A stretch of 35,734 nucleotides of DNA from positions 1 to 35,734 of the forward strand of contig JANTHB010000035.1 in assembly GCA_024762655.1 (NCBI GenBank), given 5' to 3'. This DNA comes from Bacteroidales bacterium (GTDB taxonomy: Bacteria; Bacteroidota; Bacteroidia; Bacteroidales; VadinHA17). Within the stretch, counting starts at the first letter, position 1; every line of letters begins with the position of its first letter. Shown here in pieces: positions 15,546-23,525 of this stretch. A program made the translations under genes and the position numbers. The notes under the pieces were generated by a model, which saw nothing but the letters and a program-made list of their open reading frames with translations, was not told where the DNA came from and did not search any database.

Positions 15546-16031
15546 ACATAGGAATTTTTAGAAAGTTGTATTAATTTATATTGTTCATAAAGTAACAAGA
15601 TATATATCGCAAATAAACGATTAATAATTATATTTAACAAATTATTTATTCATATATTCACTACACTTAGATTGCAAAAATCCCTTTCTTCCTCAAATTC
15701 AGGAAAATTGAATCAAAAGAATTCCCCGGGTCTTCCGCCCGGATGAATCCGTTCGGACGGGCCCGCGCGGATGACACCAGTCGGACAAGCTGTCCCGGGA
15801 TCGTTCGTTTTAAGAAATTTCTTTATTCTTACAATATCCTGCTTTCCGGAAAATTATTTACATAAATTTATGTTATCCGGAACCTCCTGACGGCCTGACC
15901 AAAGAAACCTGCACATTCGCTGGTATAGCCTCCTGATTTTTGGGTAAGCCCGGACATTATGGCGGCGATTGCCCGTTTATTTTAGCCAAAATGACCATGG
16001 AAAATTTGTGTTATGCTGATTTGGTATTTAT
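15546..16031. other. Intergenic region with one operator and a GC-rich block
   Basis: These 486 bases hold the promoter and operator of the arsE operon in the first ~80 bases. From 15725 to 15805 there is a GC-rich patch with an imperfect 19-bp direct repeat (CGGATGAATCCGTTCGGAC and CGGATGACACCAGTCGGAC, 15 of 19 identical) between two CCCGGG sites. The rest (15840-16030) has short open stretches in several frames but no start, ribosome site or recognisable protein. No gene is called. Confidence 0.6.
15605..15622. promoter_or_regulatory. Operator TATCG-N8-CGATT before the arsEFG operon
   Basis: TATCGCAAATAAACGATT, 60-77 bp upstream of arsE. It matches the ArsR 2 site (10692-10709) at 16 of 18 positions, in the same orientation relative to transcription. 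It links the arsEFG operon to ArsR 2, by inference. Confidence 0.72.
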
Positions 16032-16700
16032 TTAATTCATTGATATCAGTACATTCCCTGTTTCCCTGATTGCCGTAATGATTCGTTCCGCACAGTCTGA
16101 AACATCCTCCATTTTGGTAGAAACCAGGGTAAATGTCAGGTAGGAGGGGGCTTTCATGTCCCAGCATCCTTTCAATGAGGGGGTCTCCAGCCGGATATTG
16201 GTAATGTCCGTATCACATCCTTCAATGATCTGATAGATCCGGTCCATCAGTTTGCTTTCAAAGATGTGTCCGGATACATTGAACACAAAACGGGAAGGGA
16301 TATTTTTCACCTCAGTCATAATTTTCTTCCGGGTTTCTTCCATGTCCAGCCTCTCTTTCTTTTCTTTGGCCTTTTTATATATTCTGGAGAGGATCTTTTC
16401 TTCTTTTTCAATTCGTTGTATCATTTCCCGGTCCGGGAATGTTATGGCATTTGAGGGGCAGATGGTTGCACAGGTAGAGCAACCCACCATGCAGTTGTAT
16501 TTGTTTTTTACCACTGCCCTTTTTGTGTTCAGATCAAAATCAAAAACATCCCTGCCGCAGGAGACAAAACAGAGTTTGCAACCAATGCATTTATCGGGAT
16601 CTATTTCAGGATACCACGGTATTTTTGTCCGTTCGATGCCATGCCATAAGGCAAATTTGGGAGCCAGTTGCTTTTGAATGTTTTCCAATGTATTTTCCAT
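16032..16700 (-). CDS. Two-cluster ferredoxin with C-terminal regulatory-like domain
   Basis: A 222-residue cytoplasmic protein. Residues 18-90 (WHGIERTKIPWYPEIDPDK onward) carry C38-C41-C44-C48 and C70-C74-C77-C81, spaced exactly as in the ferredoxin-FNR fusion at 1084. A charged helical linker (about 92-130) leads to a C-terminal ~90-residue domain with an alpha/beta look (FVFNVSGHIFESKLMDRIYQIIE), possibly ACT- or NIL-like; I cannot assign it firmly. It probably delivers low-potential electrons to a nearby reductase. The operator at 16789 lies 89 bp upstream, shared with arsR 2 and arsE. Confidence 0.82.
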   Translation of the reverse strand: MENTLENIQKQLAPKFALWHGIERTKIPWYPEIDPDKCIGCKLCFVSCGRDVFDFDLNTKRAVVKNKYNCMVGCSTCATICPSNAITFPDREMIQRIEKEEKILSRIYKKAKEKKERLDMEETRKKIMTEVKNIPSRFVFNVSGHIFESKLMDRIYQIIEGCDTDITNIRLETPSLKGCWDMKAPSYLTFTLVSTKMEDVSDCAERIITAIRETGNVLISMN

Positions 16701-16788
16701 TTTTGTGAAAATTAATACGTTAAACCATTATCACTTTTTATGCACATGAGGTCACAATCCGGGAATTTTGTTATCACCCCAAATAGCA

Positions 16789-16806
16789 TATCGCAAATAT
16801 ACGATA
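16789..16806. promoter_or_regulatory. Operator TATCG-N8-CGATA before the ferredoxin gene
   Basis: TATCGCAAATATACGATA, a 5-bp perfect inverted repeat with 8-bp spacer, 89-106 bp upstream of the ferredoxin start and in the intergenic gap shared with the divergent arsR 3. It is nearly identical to the sites at 10692 and 15605 and places the ferredoxin in the same putative regulon. Confidence 0.72.
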
Positions 16807-16950
16807 GGAGATTTTATGAAAACAATGCTAAATGTCATAAAATTCACAAAAAATCAAAATATCAATAAGGAATCAGTGATAATATTACTTTTCCGGGACG
16901 GATTAGATGTTATTTATGTTCAAGAGCATGAAAAAAAAACTAGTAAAAGG

Positions 16951-16970
16951 ATATTCGCATATAAGAATAT
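16951..16970. promoter_or_regulatory. Operator palindrome ATATTC-N8-GAATAT before arsR 3
   Basis: ATATTCGCATATAAGAATAT has perfect 6-bp arms and lies 26-45 bp before the first ATG of ArsR 3. A second half-site TATATTCGCA follows at about 16975. Arm length and spacer match the other ArsR sites in the window but the sequence differs, which suggests a separate specificity. Autoregulation is inferred. Confidence 0.62.
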
Positions 16971-16995
16971 AATTATATTCGCACCTTATTTTTGA

Positions 16996-17331
16996 ATGTT
17001 ATTTATTCTTATAAAAATGATGATTACAGAAAACGAAGCGAACTTGTTATCCAGGTTTTTTTATATTTTTTCTGATCCTACCCGGCTTAAAATTATTTCA
17101 GCACTGTTAACGGCTGAAGAAGGGTCCCGGTGCGTAAACAAAATTTCAGAATTTTTGACGTTACGTCAACCGGTTGTTTCCCAGCAGCTCAGGATACTTA
17201 AGGATGCCGGACTGGTTAAGGTTACCCGGGACGGGCAGTTTTATCGTTATGCGATCGCCGATGATCATATTGCTGATATCATACAGATTGGATTGGATCA
17301 TATTTATGAAAAAAATAAACAGGAGGTATAG
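16996..17331 (+). CDS. ArsR/SmtB-family repressor 3
   Basis: A 111-residue winged-helix regulator, one of few plus-strand genes. SRFFYIFSDPTRLKIISALL opens the domain and LRQPVVSQQLRILKDAGLVKVTRDGQFYRYAI covers the recognition helix and wing. An alternative start at 17017 or 17020 (MMITENEA) would remove seven or eight hydrophobic residues and is at least as likely; no ribosome site decides. One cysteine lies where the metal motif would be (SRCVNKIS), so the effector is unclear. AGGAGG overlaps its 3' end and leads into the flavin-oxidoreductase remnant. Confidence 0.9.
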   Translation: MLFILIKMMITENEANLLSRFFYIFSDPTRLKIISALLTAEEGSRCVNKISEFLTLRQPVVSQQLRILKDAGLVKVTRDGQFYRYAIADDHIADIIQIGLDHIYEKNKQEV

Positions 17332-17334
17332 AAA

Positions 17335-17592
17335 ATGAATTATCCAAACTTGTTTTCACCATTACAGGTAGGCACATGAAATTCATATATTTGGCGGCCT
17401 GGCATTTTTGGAACTTACCCATCCCGGAGCCTTCTCCAGTATAAAAATATCCGGGGAGCGTCTGCATAACTTATTATATCTTAAAATTATATAAAGAAGC
17501 ATTTTGGGACTTACCAGATAGGAGATGTTAGCAAGGTCGGTAAAATCATTGACAGTGTACAGGCAGGCTTTGCTCTTGGGAAAAGTATTTAA
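17335..17592 (+). pseudogene. Remnant of an NADH:flavin oxidoreductase (OYE / dienoyl-CoA reductase type)
   Basis: Three pieces of one enzyme lie in order but in different frames. The ATG at 17335, behind AGGAGGTATAGAAA, encodes MNYPNLFSPLQVGT and stops at 17379, the classic opening of the old-yellow-enzyme barrel. From 17378 a second frame reads EIHIFGGLAFLELTHPGAFSS, an internal barrel segment. From 17509 a third gives TYQIGDVSKVGKIID then SVQAGFALGKSI and a stop at 17590, the usual C-terminal end of the FAD domain. About 85 codons remain of a protein normally near 650 residues, so large deletions removed most of it. Original role: flavin-dependent reduction of an unsaturated substrate. Confidence 0.78.
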
Positions 17593-17617
17593 TGAATACA
17601 ACAAAATAGAAAAGAAT

Positions 17618-18160
17618 ATGGGTAAAAAAGTAATGCTCGGATATTGTCCGACAATGACAGGAATTGCCAGAGAGCTGGCTGATAAAAATAAGAATGAAAA
17701 TATTTCATTTGTTCCGGTAGGAAGTGCAGCAGAAGCTTTGTATTATCTCAAAGCAGATGAGATTCAGGGAGCTTTGATTGGCAGAATAGCAAAAAGTACG
17801 GAGATAAACCCGGAAACCCGGAAAATAAAACTGCAGGAAGAGGGGTATACCATTGTTACCTGGCAGAAAGGATTCATAGACCAATCCAATCTCCCGGATT
17901 TACCGGTAGTCACATACCTTCCTGAGCCGGTAGTACGGAATATCATCCCTGAGGTAAAACAGATCAGGTTTGTCAAATCGGAAGAAGAAATGATCAGACA
18001 TATGAACGATCATGCAGGACTGATTCCCTGGAGTGATTATAAAGATGAATACGAGTTGTTGATTCCCATGGAGCGGGGAGGTAAGATGATTCGTTTCAGA
18101 TTGCCGGTTATTTACTGTAAAGAAGGAAATAAGGAGATTTTTCTTTCTCTGATAAGATAA
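17618..18160 (+). CDS. Uncharacterised alpha/beta protein, possible binding-protein fold
   Basis: A 180-residue protein from ATG at 17618. A longer frame opens at 17525, but that extra part overlaps the C-terminal remnant of the flavin oxidoreductase and is not used. There is no signal peptide. The pattern KVMLGYCPTMTGIARELAD...FVPVGSAAEALYYLKADEIQGALIGRIAK suggests a periplasmic-binding-protein-type domain in cytoplasmic form, sensing or carrying a small ligand; this is only a visual resemblance. I do not recognise the family. It is probably co-transcribed with arsR 3 and ends before a terminator at 18276. Confidence 0.65.
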   Translation: MGKKVMLGYCPTMTGIARELADKNKNENISFVPVGSAAEALYYLKADEIQGALIGRIAKSTEINPETRKIKLQEEGYTIVTWQKGFIDQSNLPDLPVVTYLPEPVVRNIIPEVKQIRFVKSEEEMIRHMNDHAGLIPWSDYKDEYELLIPMERGGKMIRFRLPVIYCKEGNKEIFLSLIR

Positions 18161-18275
18161 TCCCGGATTGCGCAATAGAGATTTTGAAAAAATCTTCTGT
18201 TGCGCACCCGCCTGCGGCCGGGTACCGGGTAAATTTGGGATAATCTATCTCTTGTTTCTTCATCTGCTGATAAAA

Positions 18276-18300
18276 AAAGGAGGCCAACATGGCCTCCTTT
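18276..18300. terminator. Bidirectional hairpin terminator
   Basis: AAAGGAGGCC and GGCCTCCTTT form a perfect 10-bp stem around a 5-nt loop, with a run of seven A on the left flank that becomes a U tract on the minus strand. It lies between converging genes (plus-strand gene ending 18160, SPW gene ending 18327) and can serve both, best the minus one. Confidence 0.85.
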
Positions 18301-18326
18301 CACCCTTAAAACAATATCCCGGGATC

Positions 18327-18656
18327 TTACGATTTAACTTCCGGTGTTGATTTACCCATAGCACCAAATCCGCCAATCATGATAAGAATGCCCGAGATAG
18401 CATCATTCCACATGTTGGCCGTGTGGGCCTGCAGTGAGGGAACAAAAGCGGCAATGATCAGCCATAAACCAATCAGTCCTGACAGCCATCCCTGCCATGG
18501 TTTTGCTTTAACCATCCAGAAACCGGCTGTGGCCACAACGATACCTACAATGAGGTTGTCCCATAAATTCCCCGTCGGAGAGAAGTTCAAAAAGGCGGCG
18601 ATAAAAATCCACACACCCAAAATTGCTACTGTCCAGGATTGCCATGTTGTTTTCAT
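18327..18656 (-). CDS. SPW-repeat small membrane protein
   Basis: A 109-residue inner-membrane protein with four hydrophobic segments arranged as two repeats: WQSWTVAILGVWIFIAAFL and WQGWLSGLIGLWLIIAAFV, the hallmark of SPW-family proteins. Function is unknown; members are often stress-associated. It has a very strong ribosome site (AATAAGGAGGAAATTAAA), so it may be highly expressed. It stands alone between a terminator and the sigma-54 regulator gene. Confidence 0.85.
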   Translation of the reverse strand: MKTTWQSWTVAILGVWIFIAAFLNFSPTGNLWDNLIVGIVVATAGFWMVKAKPWQGWLSGLIGLWLIIAAFVPSLQAHTANMWNDAISGILIMIGGFGAMGKSTPEVKS

Positions 18657-18674
18657 TTTAATTTCCTCCTTATT
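18657..18674 (-). promoter_or_regulatory. Strong Shine-Dalgarno leader of the SPW gene
   Basis: AATAAGGAGGAAATTAAA on the minus strand abuts the ATG. It is identical over 17 bases to the leader of the unrelated permease gene at 5381. Confidence 0.7.
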
Positions 18675-18909
18675 TTAGTTTAACATTTTCAATCACTATC
18701 CTTAATACACGAAGCGTGCCAAACTTTATAAACAACAATGATACAGGTAGATACAAAAAACATTGGAAAGATGGATTCCTGCATTTTACCCGTTTCCGGG
18801 AAAGAGGACTTCCTGCAGAATCGTTTATAAAACCGTAACCGTTTGTAAATGTGATTAATGAACTGTGAAATACGATTTCACACCCTGATTATAATATAAA
18901 AGCCAGGAA

Positions 18910-20349
18910 CTATGACCCTCCCTTGTAGTTCAGTACATTGATATGATACTTATGGATGAGGTTCTGCAACTGCCTGCGGTCGTATCCTGTAAGTTCTGCT
19001 GCCCGGGTAATATTCCCGGAGGTTTTTTTCAGGACGTGATCCATAAAGTCGTATTCCAGTTTTCTGTCAATTTCTTCGTATCTTTTTTTCCGTTCTTTTT
19101 GCAGGGCTTCCTTGGTTTCGGGAATGGCTTCTTCCGGGGTGGTTTCATTTTGTTTCGCCTGACTGACAAATTCCACGGGCAGGGCCTCCGGTACCAGGGT
19201 GTCACCCGGTGTAAACAACATGGTGTGCATCACAATATTTTCCAGTTCGCGGACATTGCCGGGCCAGGAATAATTCATGAACATCTCCATCACCCTGTCG
19301 TCTATGGCCCGGATCGTTTTGCCGATATCTTTCCGGTGTTTTTCCAGAAAATGCCGTATCAGCAGGGGGATATCATCTTTTCGTTCGCGAAGGGGCAGGA
19401 TGCGCAGATTGACCACCTTAAGCCGGTAGTAGAGATCTTCCCTGAAACGGCCTTCTTCCACCTCCTTGTTCAGCATGCGGTTGGTGGCAGCTACAAAGCG
19501 AATATCGGTCTTAATGGTCTGTGTTCCGCCCACACGGGTGAATTGTTGTTCTTCGATGGCTCGCAGTAGTTTTACCTGCATGTTTTTCGGAAGTTCTCCG
19601 ATCTCATCCAGAAAGAGAGTTCCCTGGTGTGCCAGCTCAAATTTTCCTTTTTTCTGTGCGGAAGCGCCGGTAAAAGCTCCTTTTTCATGGCCGAATAATT
19701 CACTTTCAATAAGCTCTGCCGGGATAGCACCACAGTTGATGCTTACAAAGTTTTTATCAGCCCTGGGGCTTAAATAATGGATCGCCCGGGCAAACAGTTC
19801 TTTCCCGGTGCCGCTCTCCCCTTCGATAAGTACCGGTACCCTGGCTCCGGCGACCTGCTGTGTCAGTTCCAGCAATCTTTTCATCTCCGGATTGATCGTG
19901 ATGATCTGACGGAACCCTTCATATTGTTTTAGTTGCTCTTTCAGCCTTACATTCTCGTTTAACAGGGAGCTGTAATTAAGGGCCCGCTCAATCGTAAGTG
20001 AGAGATCTTCTATGTTCAGGGGTTTCAGAATAAAATCGTAAGCTCCCGTCTTCATAGATGCAACGGCATCTTCAATGGTACCGTAGGCGGTCATGATGAT
20101 AACGGGGATATGGTACTCTTTTTGCCGGATCTTTTTTAACAACTCATTCCCCGTCATTTCAGGCATCCGCAGGTCGGTAAGGATCAGGTTGATCGGTTCA
20201 TGTTCCAATAGCGAAAGAGCCTGTTCCCCGTTATTGGCGACCAGGACGCGGTAGGAATCCCGGAAATTGATTTTCAGGATACTGGTAGATCGTTCTTCAT
20301 CATCTACGATGAGAAGGGTCGGTTTTACAGGGTTCGTGTTCTTATCCAT
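18910..20349 (-). CDS. Sigma-54-dependent response regulator (NtrC/AtoC type)
   Basis: A 479-residue three-domain activator. The receiver domain has acidic D16-D17, phosphoacceptor D59 (LTDLRMPEMTG) and K109. The AAA+ domain has Walker A GESGTGKE (177-184) and the sigma-54 contact loop GAFTGA (224-229), so it should activate sigma-54 promoters. A charged linker leads to a Fis-type helix-turn-helix at the C-terminus (NITRAAELTGYDRRQLQNLI). Its partner is probably the histidine kinase ending 256 bp upstream on the same strand. I found no clear sigma-54 promoter in the window, so targets are unknown. Confidence 0.96.
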   Translation of the reverse strand: MDKNTNPVKPTLLIVDDEERSTSILKINFRDSYRVLVANNGEQALSLLEHEPINLILTDLRMPEMTGNELLKKIRQKEYHIPVIIMTAYGTIEDAVASMKTGAYDFILKPLNIEDLSLTIERALNYSSLLNENVRLKEQLKQYEGFRQIITINPEMKRLLELTQQVAGARVPVLIEGESGTGKELFARAIHYLSPRADKNFVSINCGAIPAELIESELFGHEKGAFTGASAQKKGKFELAHQGTLFLDEIGELPKNMQVKLLRAIEEQQFTRVGGTQTIKTDIRFVAATNRMLNKEVEEGRFREDLYYRLKVVNLRILPLRERKDDIPLLIRHFLEKHRKDIGKTIRAIDDRVMEMFMNYSWPGNVRELENIVMHTMLFTPGDTLVPEALPVEFVSQAKQNETTPEEAIPETKEALQKERKKRYEEIDRKLEYDFMDHVLKKTSGNITRAAELTGYDRRQLQNLIHKYHINVLNYKGGS

Positions 20350-20605
20350 ACGCTCTTTTTTTACAGCGGTGTGTTTTCTTTTTAGGCCTTCCTTCGTGCA
20401 TGCATAGTCCCCCGCATTCCCGGTGGAAAATTAACTTTTCTTCGCCTCCCGGGCCCGGGGCACCAAGATAACACAAAGTTTCCCATTTTCTTCAAATATA
20501 TAATCCCGGCAATAGATAAACGAAAGTGTTTTTTATTGCTGATTTTGGGATAAAACCACAGTATTTTGATCTCACAATAATGATGTTCTAATAATGTATC
20601 TGCTT

Positions 20606-22726
20606 TCAGGCTTGAGATTTAGGTAATTCGACTATAAATTCTTTCAAAACACCCTGCACTTCCAGGGACAGACTTCCTCCCATGTTTTTGATCAGGTTAT
20701 TGGAAATGGCAAGTCCCAGCCCGGTGCCGTCCCTTTTAGTGGTAAAAAAAGGATCAAAGATTCTTTCTCTGTTTTCGGCAGGAACGGCAACCCCGTCATC
20801 TATGACCGCAAAACGGATTGCTTGCTTATTTTCCTCCACCCTGAGAAGTAATTTTCCACGGTATCCGGATTCTTCTTTCCGGCGTGTCCGGATAGCATCC
20901 AGCGCGTTGATCATCAGGTTGAGAATGACCTGGTACATTAACTCTTTATCCATGAGCACCTTTTTATTCTGCAACAGGTTCTCGGTCCGGAAAGCGGTTT
21001 GTGGGTCAATGCGCTGGGATACCTCATAGGATATCTCCCGGAGGAAGTCATTCAGCCCGACTTCCTGCACCTGGATGTGCCTGATCTTTGAAAGTTTCAG
21101 AAAGTCGGTCAGGATATGATTCAATCGTTTGGTTTCTTCCAGGATAAAACCCTTTAACTGATCCTCATCCTCCGGATCCAGTTTTTTATGCAGGAGGGTC
21201 TCGGAAGAGGTAGAGATCGTATTCAGGGGGTTGCGTATTTCATGGGCTACGCCTGCCGTAAGTTGTCCGATGGCTGCCAGACGTTCCATACGGGAATGTT
21301 CCCGTTCTTCTTCCCTGATCTTTTCGATAGAGCGGTTTCTGACCAGCGCATTGGCCACCTCATTGCTGAAAATTGTCAGAATCTCGATTTCTTCCTGCGG
21401 GAAGGATCTTTTGTTGTTTTTTTCGGGAAGCAGGATAAAGCTGACCAGTTCTCTTTCATAAAACAAGGGCAGAATAAGTGAGATATGCAAGTCCGTCAGA
21501 AACCGGTGTTGATCCCCGGTTAATTTATGATGGTTCATGTCATAGAATTCAACGGCAGTCCTGTGTCTTGTCAGGTATTCCGGAAGATAATCCTGCGCGG
21601 AAAATGAGATGATACGGTCGTTATCCTGCGGGTTCCATAGCCGGTAGGTGTCTTCATCCTCATTTTTATAGTAGATAAGGACCGTATCAATAAAAAAATT
21701 CTCTTTTAAAAATGCAGATACTTCGCTGAAGAGCTTATCCGTAGAAAAATATTTTAAAAGAGTACGGCTGAACACGAGAAAATTCTTCCGGTAGCGGTAG
21801 ATATTTTTATATAACAAACGGTCAATGAGTTTTTCAATGCGAACTTCCAGCGGCCGGATTAGAATGATCAGAGTAAGAATTAGCAGTGCGTCAAAAAGGA
21901 AAGAATTAATGTGAAACATCTTTCCGACGCTTTCGCTCAATCCTTTGATGACCAGAAAATAGATGGTAAGGATAATACTGGACAAAATGGTGTAGGTCAG
22001 GCTGCCGGTTACCAGGCGGGACAACCGGAACAGCTTGTACTGCATAATGGCGGCAAAAAAGAAAAGGCTGATAAAAAGGGTGAGCAGGGTGGAGAAGAAA
22101 TAAAAGGAAAAGATCCTTTCTCCGTGCGGCGGAAACAAATTGATAATGATATATCCCAGAAAGATCGTCAGGATCCCTCCCAGGAGAAATTTTATCCGGG
22201 TACGCTCTTTACTGGTCCGGGCTTTGCTCAGTTTACGGATCAGCAGGTAAGTGCCCCAGGTAATGTAAATAAGAGACAGAATGACCAGCAGGAGGACAGA
22301 AAGCCCGGAGGTGATTTTAATACGGTAATAGTAGGTGTTGGGATAATTGGCCAGGGGAACGGGATAGATACTGAAGTCGGGGAAGGAAGAGGCCAGGATG
22401 ACGATGGGCAAAGCCAGGATAAGTATCTGTGCCCAGGGTTTGAATTGATGGTGCCTGACGGGACGGGGGAACAGGCTCGCAATGATCAGAAAGATGGGCG
22501 GGGTGAGGAAAAGGGCACGGTAAAGGATCTGCGCACCAAACAGGGCCTTTTCGTAGTGCACACTGTTCAGGAGGATGATCTCAGCCAGGTTCCAGATGGC
22601 AAACATAAAAACAAAGCCGGAGAACCACCGGTTCAGGGTCTCTCCCGGACGGTCCAGCCACACCAGCATGGCAATGCTGAAATTCAGGGTGAAGGCAATG
22701 GCCGACGGCAGAGAGAAAATGTTCAA
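20606..22726 (-). CDS. Multi-TM sensor histidine kinase with GAF-like domain
   Basis: A 706-residue membrane sensor. About eight to nine hydrophobic segments fill residues 1-295, a GAF-like region spans about 325-465, then a HisKA domain with H495 (GVAHEIRNPLN) and a HATPase with N-box NLMINALDAI (603-612) and GTGLGLAI (667-674). The first glycine box reads DDGVAVP instead of D-x-G-x-G. The layout resembles PrsK-type kinases, which pair with sigma-54 regulators. It is transcribed just before the response regulator at 18910. The signal is unknown; a membrane-associated or small-molecule cue is likely from the architecture. Confidence 0.93.
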   Translation of the reverse strand: MNIFSLPSAIAFTLNFSIAMLVWLDRPGETLNRWFSGFVFMFAIWNLAEIILLNSVHYEKALFGAQILYRALFLTPPIFLIIASLFPRPVRHHQFKPWAQILILALPIVILASSFPDFSIYPVPLANYPNTYYYRIKITSGLSVLLLVILSLIYITWGTYLLIRKLSKARTSKERTRIKFLLGGILTIFLGYIIINLFPPHGERIFSFYFFSTLLTLFISLFFFAAIMQYKLFRLSRLVTGSLTYTILSSIILTIYFLVIKGLSESVGKMFHINSFLFDALLILTLIILIRPLEVRIEKLIDRLLYKNIYRYRKNFLVFSRTLLKYFSTDKLFSEVSAFLKENFFIDTVLIYYKNEDEDTYRLWNPQDNDRIISFSAQDYLPEYLTRHRTAVEFYDMNHHKLTGDQHRFLTDLHISLILPLFYERELVSFILLPEKNNKRSFPQEEIEILTIFSNEVANALVRNRSIEKIREEEREHSRMERLAAIGQLTAGVAHEIRNPLNTISTSSETLLHKKLDPEDEDQLKGFILEETKRLNHILTDFLKLSKIRHIQVQEVGLNDFLREISYEVSQRIDPQTAFRTENLLQNKKVLMDKELMYQVILNLMINALDAIRTRRKEESGYRGKLLLRVEENKQAIRFAVIDDGVAVPAENRERIFDPFFTTKRDGTGLGLAISNNLIKNMGGSLSLEVQGVLKEFIVELPKSQA

Positions 22727-22808
22727 TTTGGTCAGTTTTTTTGATGGCAGTATGTAAAGATAAATAATTTTCTGTTGAACGGTCCTGCCGGTACCGCGCT
22801 ATTTCCTT

Positions 22809-23414
22809 TCATGCTTTCCTTTTTTCCAGCACTTTCCGTATCAATAGGTACATTTGTTCGCAGAAGTCGTGCTGAAATCCCTTGTGAGGCCGCAGGTTCA
22901 TTTCAATATTGAGCGTCAGCGGAATACTCATGTATAAGGTGGCCACACTTTCCACCGAGAGGTTGGTATCCCACTGGCCCAGAGTGATCCCGTCAATGAT
23001 GATCTTGCTGAAATATTGTTTGATCGACCGGAATATCTCATGAAGATCTTCTTTCAGCTCCACATCGTGCTGATAGGTAGCTTCGCTAAAAAGCAACAGG
23101 GTGATCCCTTTGTTTTTTATCAGATAGTTGATGTGGTAACACATAAACGTATGAAGTCTTTTTTCCGGCGGAGTATCCTGCAGAGCGATCTCTTTCATCT
23201 TTTCGATCATCTCGTTTTTTACATCCAGGACAATGTCCAGAATAATCTGTTCCTTCGAGGTAAAATGCCGGTAGATGGCACCCTCACTAAGCTTTAGTTT
23301 GCGGGACAGGTTGTGGATAGAGAGCCCTTTCAGCCCTTTCTCCCGGATGATCAGCCGGACTGCTTTTTTGATCTGTTCCTTTCTTATTTCTGTAGATTGC
23401 CGGATCGTTGTCAT
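22809..23414 (-). CDS. TetR/AcrR-family repressor
   Basis: A 201-residue regulator. The N-terminal DNA-binding domain is clear: QIKKAVRLIIREKGLKGLSI, then the helix-turn-helix NLSRKLKLSEGAIYRHFTSKEQ (about residues 34-55). The ligand domain is all-helical and not family-specific. It lies 111 bp downstream of the TolC gene on the same strand and probably regulates the HlyD/ABC-2/TolC efflux genes, a common arrangement. No operator was identified. Confidence 0.93.
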   Translation of the reverse strand: MTTIRQSTEIRKEQIKKAVRLIIREKGLKGLSIHNLSRKLKLSEGAIYRHFTSKEQIILDIVLDVKNEMIEKMKEIALQDTPPEKRLHTFMCYHINYLIKNKGITLLLFSEATYQHDVELKEDLHEIFRSIKQYFSKIIIDGITLGQWDTNLSVESVATLYMSIPLTLNIEMNLRPHKGFQHDFCEQMYLLIRKVLEKRKA

Positions 23415-23525
23415 AACGACTGTTTGTAATGAATCTTAAATATACATCTTTTTAGAAAAGTCTTCGGGAATTTGTATATGGGTTATTGAATATTACAGGT
23501 TCTTCGGTTTTTATATTTTGGGACT

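Noticed and set aside
16768-16995. 75-codon plus-strand frame before arsR 3
   Set aside because: It overlaps both operators, has AT-driven Lys/Asn/Ile composition and no ribosome site.
21911-22744. 277-codon plus-strand frame
   Set aside because: It is antisense to the TM region of the histidine kinase; its Gln/Gly/Asp-rich composition is what the complement of hydrophobic codons gives.
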